Source: Micromonospora rifamycinica
Lineage (GTDB): Bacteria > Actinomycetota > Actinomycetes > Mycobacteriales > Micromonosporaceae
Length of the DNA: 64,000 nucleotides
Direction of reading: 5' to 3'
NCBI RefSeq assembly: GCF_900090265.1
Contig: NZ_LT607752.1
Coordinates: forward strand, 372,001 to 436,000
The position numbers were made by a program, and so were the translations under genes. The notes beneath the pieces were generated by a model. That model was not told the origin of the DNA, did not search any database, and saw nothing but the letters and a program-made list of their open reading frames with translations. Shown here piece by piece: positions 6,245-15,557 of the stretch. Numbering within the stretch: the first letter of the stretch is position 1; the number at the start of each line of letters is the position of its first letter.

Positions 6245-8925
6245 CGGGACGGACCATAGGGGATGATCACCTGTCCGGTGCGGTGCACCGCCCGGTCGAA
6301 GAACAGCCCGCGCCACGGACGCGGGTACCAGTCCGGGCCGCCGGAGCCGGGGTAGAGCGCCGAGCCCAGCTCGCCGCCCTGCACGTCCAGGGCCACCCAG
6401 GCGCCGATCTGGTCGGTCCGGGCGGCCGGCCCGCCCAGGTCCGCCCGCATCCGGGCCACCCCCCGCCACCAGGCCAGCACATGGGTACGCCGCTCCGGCC
6501 CGTCGTGCAGGATCCGGCGCAACCGGTCCAGGCCGGTGGCTCCGGGCGAACCGGTGGCCAGCGCCCCGGCCGCCGCGTCCACGGCGAACAGCAGCAGGTA
6601 GTGCGGGGTGGACGGGGTGCCCGGTCGGGTCAGCGCGGTCGCCGTCTCGGCCATCAGCTCGGCGACGGTCTCCTCGTCGTACCAGGCGGCGTCGTCGGCG
6701 AGGTTCTCGTAGAGGGCGCGGGCCGCCGGGTCGGCGTCCGGGTCGAGACAGGCGATGGAGAACCGGGCGCTGCCGGGGCGGTGCTGCCGGGCCAGCGAAC
6801 GGGCGGCGGCGTCGAGCACCGCGCACGCCTCGTCGACCCGGGTTCCCAGGACCGCGAGGTTGCGCCCGGGCGCCCGGGGCAGCCGCAGCGCCGCCGACCG
6901 GGACTGCACGTCGATGATCTCCCCGAGTACGGCGACCGGCCCGCGCGGCGGGAGGTCGTCCCCGGGCGGGGTGAGCGCCCGGAAGTCGGGGGCCTCGGCG
7001 AGCCGGGGGATCGCGTCGCCGTCGAAGAGGCGTGCCGGGGCGGCGTCGGCGGGCCGCATCCGCCACAACCGGTGCTGCAGCTCGCTCCAGGTCTCCCAGT
7101 CGCTGGCCGACGGGATCCGGGCCACCTGGTTGCCCTCGGTCATCCCCGACTCGGCGTTGACCACCGCGTGGTGCCGGGGCAGCGCCTGCGCGGCGTCGTT
7201 GCGTTCGGCGAGGATGCGCAGCGCCTTGGGCAGCGCGATCCGCAGGGTGAACTGGGCCACCAGGGCGGGCCGCCCCCACAGCGCCTCGATGCCCCGGACG
7301 TCCTGCGAGGCGAGCACCAGATGGATGCCCTGCGAGCGGCCCCGGCGGGCCAGGTCCTCCAGCAGGTCGGCGGCCTCCCGGGCGACCACGTCCCGGCCGG
7401 CGAGCAGCGCCTGGAACTCGTCGACCACCGCGACGATCCGGGGCCAGTGCCCGGTCGGATCCACCGCCCGCAGCTCGGCCAGCTTGGTGACCTCGTGCTT
7501 CTTGGCCGCGTCGGCCCGGCGGCGCAGCTCCTCGGCGAGGAAGCGCAGCAGGGCCAGCCCGAACTCCCGGTCGGTGTTCACGTTGATCCCGACCAGCCGC
7601 ATGTGCGGCAGCCAGCTCGGGTCGCGGCGGCCCTGGGCGAACCGGGCGAAGGACACCCCCTCCTTGAAGTCGAGCAGATAGAACTCCAGCTCGGCGGGGG
7701 AGTAGCGGGCGGCCAGCGCGCCGATCCAGGCGAAGATGAGGTTGGTCTTGCCGGTCCCCGACGGCCCGCCGATCAGGGCGTGCGGGGGGTAGTCGCCGAG
7801 GTTCAGCAGCACCGGACGACCGTGCGGCCCCTCGCCGATCGGCGCGGTCAGCCCGTGCGCCGAGTCCTCCTTCCACATCTGCTCCGGCGGTGGGAGCAGG
7901 TCGGTGAAGGGGGTCGGGGGCGGGCCGGCGTTGACCCGGGCGGCGACCTCCCGGCAGGTCTCGGTGACCAGGGCGGCCGGTGGCGGCGGGTCGAGGCGTA
8001 CCGGGGGGCCGGGCGGGGTGCCGATGCGGGCCTCGCCCGGCCCGGCGACGATCCGGGTGAGGCTCGGGTCGTCCGGCAGGTCGATGCCCCGGACCACCAG
8101 GTGCACCCCGCAGGCCACCCCGGTGCGGACCACCCGGTCGAGCTGGCCGCGTTCGTGCCGGGACAGCTCGTCGCCCCCGAGCAGCACCGCCACCCGCCAC
8201 GGTTCGGGTCGTCGGCCGGTCGCCACGGCCAGGGCGCGCAGGGAGCCGTACTCGCCCGCGAGGACCGTCTCGTTGATCCGGCGGATCTGCTCCACCAGGT
8301 CGTCGAGGAGGCGGGCCAGGCCGCCCGGACCGACGAAGGTGAGCAGCCCGGCGGTGCCGAGCGGGGCGAAGCCGGCCAGCCCGCCGCCGAGGTGCTCGGG
8401 GTCGTAGCCGTAGAGCCGGACGGCTCCCGGGTCGGCCCGGCCGACCCCGCGCAGCAGCAGTGCCGACACCACCGCGTCGGCGCCCTCCCGGTCGTCGCCG
8501 TGCAGCTGCACGTGGCCGGTGTCGAGCAGCGGCACCAGCGCCGGGACGGGTTCCGCGCCGGGCACCCGCAGGGTGCCGATCCGCAGTGGACCGGGGGTCT
8601 CGCCGCGTCCGGCCGGGGTGGGCCGCCACTGCGACCAGGCGGCGGAGGCCGCGCCGGGGGCCTCCCGGTGGGCCGCCTCGGTGGCCCGGTGGGCCAGCGC
8701 GGCGAGCCGCGCGGCGTGCCGCCGGTCGATCTCGGCGAGCCGTCGGTCGCGTTCGGCGCCCACCCGCTGCGGCACCGTCGCGGCGGCCCGCCGGACCCGG
8801 GTCAGCCGGTCCCGGGCGACGGTCAGCTCCGACTCGGCCGAGGCGAGCCGGGCACGGGTGACACCGAGCGCCTCGGAGAGCATCCCCCGCACCCGCGCCG
8901 CCAGCTGGGCACGCAGGTCAGCCAT
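6241..8925 (-). CDS. FtsK/SpoIIIE-domain ATPase with N-terminal coiled coil
   Basis: 894-residue ATPase. Residues about 1-90 form an Arg/Ala-rich coiled coil. The central FtsK/SpoIIIE motor carries Walker A GGPSGTGKT (386-394) and Walker B VVDE (D502/E503), followed by LARRGRSQGIHLVLASQD, the usual sensor region of FtsK/EccC-type motors. A second, Walker-less RecA-like region follows to the C-terminus. No transmembrane segment is seen, unlike true FtsK. The family includes DNA translocases and the EccC ATPases of type VII secretion. The neighbours (a small helical protein and a coiled-coil membrane protein) favour a secretion-like or membrane-complex role, but no other ESX component is adjacent. 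Confidence 0.85.
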   Translation of the reverse strand: MADLRAQLAARVRGMLSEALGVTRARLASAESELTVARDRLTRVRRAAATVPQRVGAERDRRLAEIDRRHAARLAALAHRATEAAHREAPGAASAAWSQWRPTPAGRGETPGPLRIGTLRVPGAEPVPALVPLLDTGHVQLHGDDREGADAVVSALLLRGVGRADPGAVRLYGYDPEHLGGGLAGFAPLGTAGLLTFVGPGGLARLLDDLVEQIRRINETVLAGEYGSLRALAVATGRRPEPWRVAVLLGGDELSRHERGQLDRVVRTGVACGVHLVVRGIDLPDDPSLTRIVAGPGEARIGTPPGPPVRLDPPPPAALVTETCREVAARVNAGPPPTPFTDLLPPPEQMWKEDSAHGLTAPIGEGPHGRPVLLNLGDYPPHALIGGPSGTGKTNLIFAWIGALAARYSPAELEFYLLDFKEGVSFARFAQGRRDPSWLPHMRLVGINVNTDREFGLALLRFLAEELRRRADAAKKHEVTKLAELRAVDPTGHWPRIVAVVDEFQALLAGRDVVAREAADLLEDLARRGRSQGIHLVLASQDVRGIEALWGRPALVAQFTLRIALPKALRILAERNDAAQALPRHHAVVNAESGMTEGNQVARIPSASDWETWSELQHRLWRMRPADAAPARLFDGDAIPRLAEAPDFRALTPPGDDLPPRGPVAVLGEIIDVQSRSAALRLPRAPGRNLAVLGTRVDEACAVLDAAARSLARQHRPGSARFSIACLDPDADPAARALYENLADDAAWYDEETVAELMAETATALTRPGTPSTPHYLLLFAVDAAAGALATGSPGATGLDRLRRILHDGPERRTHVLAWWRGVARMRADLGGPAARTDQIGAWVALDVQGGELGSALYPGSGGPDWYPRPWRGLFFDRAVHRTGQVIIPYGPSR

Positions 8926-9997
8926 GGGGCCTGCCGTCCGCCCACGGACTCCTGCGGCCCGGCGCGGGGAATCCGGGAGGCGGACCCGCTCCCGGCGGCG
9001 GGGCCGGCGCGGGCCGGCGTTGCGGGGCCGGCTCCGGCCGACGCGGTGGGCGCGGCTCGGGGTGACGTTCGGCCGGCGGACGCGGCCGGGACCGGTCGGG
9101 TTCCGCTGCCCGCCCGGGCTGCTGCCGCGACGGGTCGGGCTCGTCGCGGGGCAGGTCGCGGCCGAGCCGGTCCAGCAGCACGCCGGTCAGCACCCCCGCG
9201 GTGACGGCGGGATCGGCGGCGTGCGGCTGTTCGCCGTCCCCCTCGCCCCGACGCGGCGGGGGCATCCGGCAGACCCGGGTGAGCAGCGTTTCCAGTACCG
9301 GCGGTGGCAGGCCGGGCAGCAGGTCGCGGACCCGGCCGTCGAGTTCCCGGCGCAGCCGGGGCAGGTCGTCGGCGCGGGGCGGATGCCCGAGCAGATCGCC
9401 GGCGAGGTCCCGCAGCAGCGGCGGGGCGATGGCGGCGAGGCCGAGGCCGACGTCGGCGTGGGCGGCGCGCAGCTCCCGGTGCAGCCGGTCCCGGTCGCCG
9501 GAGCGGATGCCGGTGACCACCCGGCGCAGCAGCTCCCGCGAGTCGGCGACCCGCTCGTCGGGCTGCTCCGGCGGACCCTCCCGGCCACCGGTCAGCTCGG
9601 CCACCCGGACCGCCCACCAGCGCTTGACCGTGGGGTCCTCCTCGGTGGCCGGTGGCGGGGCGGCCGGCGGCGGGGCGGCGTCGCCGCGCGGCCCGTCGTG
9701 CCTCGGCGCGGGGCCGGTCGCCCGGGGCGGGGGTGGGCCGTCGGGGGCCAGCCCGATCGCGGCCAGGTAGCCGGTGAGCTGTTCCTGGGCGACCCGCAGC
9801 GCGTGCCCGGCCGACTCGGCGTGCTCGGTGGCGGCGGCGAGTTCCGGCACCCCCATCGGGTTGGCCGACTCCTGGCGTACCCAGCGCAGCCGCTCGGTGG
9901 CCTGGCCGAACTTCTCCAGCGCCAGGGCGAGCTGGGCGAGCGGGAACTCCTCGGCGGCGGCCCGTACCTGGGCTCCGACGTCCTCGACGATCGACAC
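8918..9997 (-). CDS. Hypothetical protein: helical N-terminus, Pro/Arg-rich tail
   Basis: 359 residues, no recognised family. The first 85 residues are amphipathic helices (FPLAQLALALEKFGQATERLRWVRQ...) resembling the partner-binding helices of WXG100-like proteins but without a WxG motif. A Pro/Ala linker, a second helical domain (about 125-240) and a long disordered Pro/Arg-rich tail follow. It overlaps the ATPase start by 8 bp and lies 9 bp downstream of the 86-residue helical gene. It is probably a structural or substrate component of the same complex. Confidence 0.7.
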   Translation of the reverse strand: MSIVEDVGAQVRAAAEEFPLAQLALALEKFGQATERLRWVRQESANPMGVPELAAATEHAESAGHALRVAQEQLTGYLAAIGLAPDGPPPPRATGPAPRHDGPRGDAAPPPAAPPPATEEDPTVKRWWAVRVAELTGGREGPPEQPDERVADSRELLRRVVTGIRSGDRDRLHRELRAAHADVGLGLAAIAPPLLRDLAGDLLGHPPRADDLPRLRRELDGRVRDLLPGLPPPVLETLLTRVCRMPPPRRGEGDGEQPHAADPAVTAGVLTGVLLDRLGRDLPRDEPDPSRQQPGRAAEPDRSRPRPPAERHPEPRPPRRPEPAPQRRPAPAPPPGAGPPPGFPAPGRRSPWADGRPHG

Positions 9998-10006
9998 GGC
10001 GGCCCG

Positions 10007-10267
10007 CTACAGCGACGACACGTAGAGCTGCGCCTGTTCCACCGCGACGAGCGTCGCGGCGAGACATTCCTCCAGCTCCTGGCCGGCCTGGGTGAGTGAC
10101 GCCTGAGCCGCCTCGACGGTCTCGTGCCCGCTGCCCTCCAACGCCCCGGCGAGGGTCTGCTGTGCTTCGGAGAGCTTCTCCCCGGCGGCCTGTACGGCTG
10201 TCTGTCCGTCACCGATCTGTTGAAGGGCGATGTCGATCGCGGCCTTCAGTTCGGCGACGCTCGCCAC
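10007..10267 (-). CDS. Small all-helical protein, first gene of the FtsK-ATPase operon
   Basis: 86 residues, size and helical content of ESX/WXG100-type secreted proteins (AELKAAIDIALQQIGDGQTAVQAAGEKLSEAQQTL... LVAVEQAQLYVSSL), but no WxG turn and no YxxxD/E tail. The start is GTG 10267 with a perfect AGGAGG upstream. A 222-bp gap to the opposite-facing end of the NYN gene should hold the operon promoter. The family is not recognised, and the ESX-like reading is inference from size, helicity and position. Confidence 0.75.
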   Translation of the reverse strand: MASVAELKAAIDIALQQIGDGQTAVQAAGEKLSEAQQTLAGALEGSGHETVEAAQASLTQAGQELEECLAATLVAVEQAQLYVSSL

Positions 10268-10489
10268 GATGACCTCCTGGGGGCGGGGAGATCTCCATTA
10301 CAACGTATACCTGACGGGGAGAGAACATCCGCCCTGTCGGTGTCGCGGCCCGGGTGTCCGGTCACCGCCCTGACGTGCGCGAAGTCTCCGGGGGCGTCCC
10401 GTCAAAAAGACAGCTGGTCCCGTCGGGGAGACTGCCCTCCGGTCGGCGGGCCGGCCGGGAGACCCCGTGCCGGGGGCGCTCGACCGGGC

Positions 10490-10867
10490 TCAGCCGGGCA
10501 GCCAGCGGGGGCCGTACACCTCGGCGCCCAGCGCGCCCACCCGCCCGCGCAGCTCCCGGTCGGCCGTCACCACCAGCCGCCGCCGGTCCGGCGCGTCCCG
10601 CACCAGGTCGACGATCGTGTCGTCGCCCGAGCCCGGCGCCGCGACGGTGCGTACCCCGGCGACCCCCGGCACGTCCCGGGCCGCGCCCTCGACCACCAGC
10701 ACCACCTCGACGGGCGCGGGCAGCTCCGGGGGCACGCCCACGTCGGCCACCGGGACCAACCGGTCGCGCAGCCGGGCCGCCGCCCCGGCCCGGTCGTGCC
10801 ACCAGCCGTCCGGCCGGGAGCCGACCACGTTCGCACCGTCGACGATCAGCAGCGGGTGGGATTCCAT
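10490..10867 (-). CDS. NYN/PIN-like domain protein, putative ribonuclease
   Basis: 125 residues with the NYN fold signature: PLLIVDGANVVGSRPDGWW at the N-terminus (catalytic-type Asp10), an acidic GDDTIVDLV in the middle and RLVVTADRELRGRV near the end. These are the three acidic clusters of YacP/NYN metal-dependent nucleases. It runs opposite to the ClpC-like gene that begins 123 bp away, so the two share a divergent promoter region. RNA substrate unknown. Confidence 0.82.
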   Translation of the reverse strand: MESHPLLIVDGANVVGSRPDGWWHDRAGAAARLRDRLVPVADVGVPPELPAPVEVVLVVEGAARDVPGVAGVRTVAAPGSGDDTIVDLVRDAPDRRRLVVTADRELRGRVGALGAEVYGPRWLPG

Positions 10868-10989
10868 CCGCCCAGCCTGCCACCTCGGGGCGTTTGTCGG
10901 GGCGACCGTCGGGTAGCCACCGGCGATCGTGTCGCGCCCGGGTGTCGCCGCCGGCGACCCTGCCGCGGCCCAAGGAGCGGAGGACAGCC

Positions 10990-13542
10990 ATGCTAGGACC
11001 CGGGGACTTCGGCTCCGACCCGTGGGACGAGTTCCTGGCCCGGTACTTCGGCCGGGGCGAGGGCGGACGCCGCCCGGCGCACCGGGTCGACATCACCCGC
11101 CTGATGACCGCCGACGCCCGGGAGATGCTGGCCGACGCCGCCCGGCGGGCCGCCCAGAAGCACAGCACCGACCTGGACACCGACCACCTGCTCTGGGCGG
11201 CGTTGCAGCGCGACCCGCTGCGGGACCTGGTCCGCCGCGCCGGCGCCGACCCGGACGCCCTGGTCAACGCGCTCGGCGGACGCGGCGACGGCGCTCCGCG
11301 CGGCGAGGTACCGCCGAACCTGTCGCTCACCCCGGCCGCCAAACGGGCACTGCTCGACGCGCACCAGCTCTCCCGGGCGATGGGCGCGAACTACATCGGA
11401 CCCGAACACATCCTGATGGCCCTGCCGCTCAACCCCGAGTCCCCGGCCGGTCGGATGCTCGCCGCCGGCCGGATCCAGCCCGAGTCGCTCCAGGCGGCCG
11501 GGGCGGAACGCGGCCCGATGACCGGCCCGAAACCCGACCGCGGCACCCCCACCCTCGACCAGTACGGCCAGGACCTCACCGACCTGGCCCGCAACGACCA
11601 GATCGACCCGGTGATCGGCCGCGCCGACGAGATCGAGCAGGCGGTCGAGATCCTGTCCCGGCGGACCAAGAACAACCCGGTGCTCATCGGGGAGGCCGGC
11701 GTCGGCAAGACCGCCATCGTGGAGGGCCTGGCCGAGCGGATCTGCGACGGCGACGTGCCGCAGACCCTGCTCGGCAAGCGGGTCGTCCAGCTCGACCTGG
11801 CCGGTCTGGTCGCCGGCACCCGCTACCGGGGCGACTTCGAGGAGCGGCTGAAGAAGGTGATCGACGAGATCCGGGCGCACCGGGACGAGCTCATCATCTT
11901 CCTGGACGAGATCCACACCCTGGTCGGCGCGGGCGGGGCCGGCAGCGAGGGCGGGATGGACGCGTCCAACATGCTCAAGCCGGCGCTGGCCCGGGGCGAG
12001 CTGCGGGTGATCGGGGCGACCACGCTGGACGAGTACCGGCGCAGCATCGAGAAGGACGCCGCCCTCGCGCGCCGGTTCCAGCCGGTGCTGGTGCCCGAGC
12101 CCGACGTCGAGGACACGGTGGCCATCCTGCGCGGCCTGCGGGACCGGTACGAGGCCCACCACCAGGTCCGGTTCACCGACGAGGCGCTGGTCGCCGCCGC
12201 CGAACTCTCCGACCGGTACGTCACCGACCGGTTCCTGCCGGACAAGGCGATCGACCTGATCGACCAGGCCGGCGCGCGGGTGCGGCTGCGCACCCGGACC
12301 CCCGCCTCGGACGTCCGGGAACTGGAACAGCAACTGGAGGACGTCCGCCGGGACAAGGAGCAGGCGGTCGCCGACGAGCAGTACGAGAAGGCGTCCGCGC
12401 TGCGGGACCGGCTCGCCGAGCTGGAGGCGCAGATCGGGCGGGCCCGGGGCGACGGCGGGGACAATCAGGTGCCCTCGGTCGACACGAAGGAGATCGCCGA
12501 GGTGGTCTCCCGGTCCACCGGCATCCCGGTCAGCCAGCTCACCGAGGAGGAGCGGGACCGGCTGCTGCGGCTGGAGGGGCACCTGCACCAGAAGGTGATC
12601 GGCCAGGACGACGCGGTCAGCGCCATCGCCGAGGCGGTCCGCCGGTCGCGCGCCGGGCTGGCCGACCCGAACCGGCCGATGGGCAGCTTCCTCTTCCTCG
12701 GCCCCACCGGCGTCGGCAAGACCGAACTGGCCCGGGCGCTGGCCGAGGCGCTCTTCGGCGAGGCCGACCGGATGGTCCGGGTGGACATGAGCGAGTTCCA
12801 GGAACGGCACACCGTGGCCCGGCTGGTCGGTGCGCCCCCCGGCTACGTCGGCTACGAGGAGGCCGGCCAGCTCACCGAGGCGGTCCGCCGCCGCCCGTAC
12901 GCCGTGGTACTGCTCGACGAGATCGAGAAGGCCCACCCGGACGTGTTCAACATCCTGCTCCAGGTGCTCGACGACGGCCGGCTCACCGACAGCCAGGGCC
13001 GCACGGTCAACTTCAAGAACACCGTGCTGATCATGACGAGCAACCTGGGTTCGGAGCTGATCACCGGAGCCCAGCGGACCGTCGGCTTCGGCGTCGGCGC
13101 GCAGGGCGACCAGCAGGAGGCCGACGAGCTGCGGGAACGGCTGACACGTCGGCTCCAGGAGAACTTCCGCCCGGAGTTCCTCAACCGGATCGACGAGACG
13201 ATCATCTTCCAGCGGCTGGAGGCCGAGCAGCTCCGCCAGATCACCGGGCTGCTGCTGGAGGAGACCCGCCGCCGGCTGCACGCCCAGGACATCCGGGTCG
13301 AGGTCACGTCGACCGGCACGGACTGGCTGGCCGAGCACGGCTACCAGCCGGAGTTCGGAGCCCGCCCGCTGCGGCGGGTGATCCAGCGCGAGGTGGACAA
13401 CCGGCTCTCCCGGATGCTGCTGGAGAACCAGCTCTCCCCGGGGCAGAAGGTCACCGTCGACGCCCGGGACGGGCAGCTCACCTTCGACGTGTCGGCCGGC
13501 GACCGCGACCACGCCCCCGCCACCACCTCGCATCCCCGATGA
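10990..13542 (+). CDS. ClpC-like AAA+ unfoldase (double-ring Hsp100)
   Basis: 850 residues with two AAA+ modules: Walker A GEAGVGKT (about 234-241) with IIFLDE, and GPTGVGKT (about 571-578) with VVLLDE. The Clp N-terminal repeat domain occupies about 25-165. A UVR-like segment, [17 protein letters not shown] near 465-481, replaces the long ClpB coiled coil and marks it as ClpC-type. ATG 10990 follows AAGGAGCGGAGGA. The first 25 residues ([20 protein letters not shown]) are not the housekeeping ClpC start, so this is probably a second ClpC/ClpA-like paralogue. Two small genes follow in the same operon. It presumably unfolds substrates for ClpP. Confidence 0.9.
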   Translation: MLGPGDFGSDPWDEFLARYFGRGEGGRRPAHRVDITRLMTADAREMLADAARRAAQKHSTDLDTDHLLWAALQRDPLRDLVRRAGADPDALVNALGGRGDGAPRGEVPPNLSLTPAAKRALLDAHQLSRAMGANYIGPEHILMALPLNPESPAGRMLAAGRIQPESLQAAGAERGPMTGPKPDRGTPTLDQYGQDLTDLARNDQIDPVIGRADEIEQAVEILSRRTKNNPVLIGEAGVGKTAIVEGLAERICDGDVPQTLLGKRVVQLDLAGLVAGTRYRGDFEERLKKVIDEIRAHRDELIIFLDEIHTLVGAGGAGSEGGMDASNMLKPALARGELRVIGATTLDEYRRSIEKDAALARRFQPVLVPEPDVEDTVAILRGLRDRYEAHHQVRFTDEALVAAAELSDRYVTDRFLPDKAIDLIDQAGARVRLRTRTPASDVRELEQQLEDVRRDKEQAVADEQYEKASALRDRLAELEAQIGRARGDGGDNQVPSVDTKEIAEVVSRSTGIPVSQLTEEERDRLLRLEGHLHQKVIGQDDAVSAIAEAVRRSRAGLADPNRPMGSFLFLGPTGVGKTELARALAEALFGEADRMVRVDMSEFQERHTVARLVGAPPGYVGYEEAGQLTEAVRRRPYAVVLLDEIEKAHPDVFNILLQVLDDGRLTDSQGRTVNFKNTVLIMTSNLGSELITGAQRTVGFGVGAQGDQQEADELRERLTRRLQENFRPEFLNRIDETIIFQRLEAEQLRQITGLLLEETRRRLHAQDIRVEVTSTGTDWLAEHGYQPEFGARPLRRVIQREVDNRLSRMLLENQLSPGQKVTVDARDGQLTFDVSAGDRDHAPATTSHPR

Positions 13543-13555
13543 CCGGAGGGCGGAG

Positions 13556-13720
13556 ATGACCGAACCCGAGGAGACCGAGGAGAACGCCGAACGGACCGCA
13601 CCGATCCCGGCCGCCCCGACGGCGAACCCGGCCCGGGTCCAGGTGCCGCCGGAGGGCCTGAAGCAGTGGACCGACGACGGGAACCCGGCACCGCCCGGGC
13701 CACCGGAAGAGGAGGCGTGA
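13556..13720 (+). CDS. Small acidic hypothetical protein
   Basis: 54 codons, ATG 13556 to TGA 13720, with GGAGGGCGGAG ahead of the start, 13 bp after the ClpC-like gene. It is Glu/Pro/Ala-rich with one order-promoting patch (RVQVPPEGLKQWTDDG), otherwise disordered. Its TGA overlaps the ATG of the DUF3140 gene (TGATG), so it is translationally embedded in the operon. No family is recognised; an adaptor or substrate of the unfoldase is a guess. Confidence 0.6.
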   Translation: MTEPEETEENAERTAPIPAAPTANPARVQVPPEGLKQWTDDGNPAPPGPPEEEA

Positions 13721-14070
13721 TGGCACGCGAACAGCGACTCGACCCCGAGGTCGAGGTGCTCTGGGAGGATTTCCACGCCGAGGTGAACGTCCCCTCCGAG
13801 CAACTGCGGCAGTGGCTGCTGACCAGGGGGTCCGGGGAGGAGGCGTTCGGCCCCGACCCGGATCTCGACCTGCCCGAGCCCGGCCGGCAGATCCTGGCGG
13901 TGCTGCGTAAGCGCAAGGTCGACATCACCCCGGCCGACGTCGCGGTGATGCGGGCGGCGATCGACCGGATCCGGTCGTTGGTGGACGAGCGGCCCGGCGG
14001 CGGCAACGCCGACGACGAGTGGCGGCACGCCCTGCTCGACCTGGGCCACGACGTCCTCGTCGAACGCTGA
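13720..14070 (+). CDS. DUF3140 family protein
   Basis: 116 residues. LDPEVEVLWEDFHAEVNVPSEQLRQWLLT at the start and GRQILAVLRKRKVDITPADVAVMRAAIDRIRSLVDER in the second half are the hallmarks of DUF3140, a small actinobacterial/proteobacterial family of unknown function. The start at 13720 overlaps the upstream TGA, with GGAGG inside the preceding gene serving as ribosome binding site. Third gene of the ClpC-like operon. Confidence 0.82.
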   Translation: MAREQRLDPEVEVLWEDFHAEVNVPSEQLRQWLLTRGSGEEAFGPDPDLDLPEPGRQILAVLRKRKVDITPADVAVMRAAIDRIRSLVDERPGGGNADDEWRHALLDLGHDVLVER

Positions 14071-14175
14071 CCCGCCCGGTCGACGGCCGTCCCGGTCCGC
14101 CCGGGTCATCCCGGACCGCCGGGCGGTCCCGGGCGGGCGGGGAGGCCGGGCCGGCGGTCCGCCGGTGGGACGGCG

Positions 14176-14203
14176 GGGCACCCGGGAGTCGTCCCGGGTG
14201 CCC
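14176..14203. terminator. Bidirectional terminator hairpin
   Basis: Perfect 12-bp stem GGGCACCCGGGA / TCCCGGGTGCCC with a GTCG tetraloop, located between the convergent DUF3140 gene and the small gene at 14218. Confidence 0.72.
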
Positions 14204-14217
14204 GGTAAGCCGGTCGG

Positions 14218-14454
14218 CTACTCGGATTCCAGGCTGGGCAGCTGCAGGCCGGCGGCGTCGGCGGCGTCCTGCCGCTCGGCGCGGGTCTGCTCCTCCCGGC
14301 TGAGCAGCGTCGCGTACTCGGTGATGTCGGCCGGGTCGGGCACCTCGGGCAGCCGGCGCAGGAACGCCTCGACGTCCCGGGCGGCGGCGGTGTGCGCGCT
14401 GGCCGCCCGACGCAGCAGCTCCCGCTGGTCGGCGGCCGGATAGAGATCGGTCAT
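14218..14454 (-). CDS. Small helical hypothetical protein
   Basis: 78 residues from ATG 14454 (MTDLYPAADQRELLRRAASAHTAAARDVEAFLRRLPEV...). It is highly charged and predicted helical throughout. No family is recognised. It lies 19 bp downstream of the LysR stop on the same strand, so it may be the second gene of that transcript. Confidence 0.55.
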   Translation of the reverse strand: MTDLYPAADQRELLRRAASAHTAAARDVEAFLRRLPEVPDPADITEYATLLSREEQTRAERQDAADAAGLQLPSLESE

Positions 14455-14473
14455 GCAGGGCTGATACCCGTCG

Positions 14474-15472
14474 TCACGCCGTTCGCACCCGTCCGGTCGC
14501 GCGGGCCGCACCGCCGTCCCGCGCGCCGAACTCGGGATGTCGCAGCAACCAGGCCAGGTAGTCGGGGTGGGCGGCCAACGAGTCGGTGTACGCGGCCACC
14601 GCGTCCTCCAGGACGGGATCGGCGACCCGGGCCGCCGGGGACTCCGGGTGCCAGCCGAGCAGCAGCCGCCACCGCAGCGGGGTACCGGCCAACCGGCGCG
14701 TCACCAGGCCGGCGACCGGGCGGAAGGTGGCCTGGCACAGGGCCACCGCCTCGCCGGCGTCGACCAGGTCCATGCAGCCACGGACGTCGGTCTCGTACAC
14801 CTTGCGGGGGGTGAAGCCGGCGCGGGCGCACGCGGCGGCGAAGCAGTCGCCGAAGCAGCCGTCACCCGGCGCGGCGACCCACTGCTCGTGCCGCAGGTCG
14901 CCCAGGCCGACCTCGTCGCGGTCGGCCATCGGGTGGGCGGCCGGCAGCAGCACCAGCACCGGGTCGACGGCCACCTCCCGCCAGGACAGGCCGAACTCCG
15001 CCGGCGGGGTGGCGTCGCCGCAGATGCCGGTCAGCGCGAAGTCGAGCCGGCCGCCGGCGACCAGGGCGGCCAGTTCGTCGGCCGACCAGGACGCGTAGGT
15101 GGTGATCTGCGCGTGCGGCTGTTCGGCGGCGAGCCGGTGCACCAGCCGACCCAGGATCGGGCTGTTCACCCCGCCGAAGCGGTACCGGCCGAGGGCGTCG
15201 TCGGCCCCGGCCAGTCGGGCCGCCTCGTCCTGGAGGCCCTTCATCGCCGGCAGCAGCACCCGGGCCCGGGACAGCACCAGCTCGCCCAGGGCGGTGGGGC
15301 GGGCACCCCGCCGGTCCCGTTCGAACAGCGGGCCGCCCAGCGTCCGCTCGATGCGCTGAAGCTGGGCGGTCAGGGCCGGCTGGGCCAGGCCGAGGGCGGA
15401 CGCGGCTTTCGTCACGCTGCCCGTCTCGGCGATCGCGCAGACCACCCGCAGGTGGCGCAGCTCCAGGTTCAT
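14474..15472 (-). CDS. LysR-family transcriptional regulator
   Basis: 332 residues. N-terminal LysR helix-turn-helix (LRHLRVVCAIAETGSVTKAASALGLAQPALTAQLQRIERTLGGPLFERDRRG, residues about 4-57) and a periplasmic-binding-protein-like effector domain. Start at ATG 15472 (MNLELRHL) gives the canonical LysR N-terminus; an upstream in-frame start at 15493 would add seven unlikely residues. No metabolic gene is divergently adjacent apart from the hemerythrin-like gene behind it, so its target is unclear. Confidence 0.9.
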   Translation of the reverse strand: MNLELRHLRVVCAIAETGSVTKAASALGLAQPALTAQLQRIERTLGGPLFERDRRGARPTALGELVLSRARVLLPAMKGLQDEAARLAGADDALGRYRFGGVNSPILGRLVHRLAAEQPHAQITTYASWSADELAALVAGGRLDFALTGICGDATPPAEFGLSWREVAVDPVLVLLPAAHPMADRDEVGLGDLRHEQWVAAPGDGCFGDCFAAACARAGFTPRKVYETDVRGCMDLVDAGEAVALCQATFRPVAGLVTRRLAGTPLRWRLLLGWHPESPAARVADPVLEDAVAAYTDSLAAHPDYLAWLLRHPEFGARDGGAARATGRVRTA

Positions 15473-15557
15473 AGGGTGACGGTATGGCCACACGTCGATA
15501 GACGGAAGGGTCTGGACCGAACCGGGCCGACAGACCTGACGGATAGGGGTCGATCGA

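Noticed and set aside
6283..9204. Long open frame on the plus strand across the FtsK-type ATPase gene
   Set aside because: Antisense to a well-supported ATPase gene; open only because stop codons are rare at this GC content, and its Gly/Arg/Pro/Val composition is not protein-like.
10993..14181. Very long minus-strand frame opposite the ClpC-like gene
   Set aside because: Mirror of the ClpC coding sequence with typical antisense composition; no start signal or domain.
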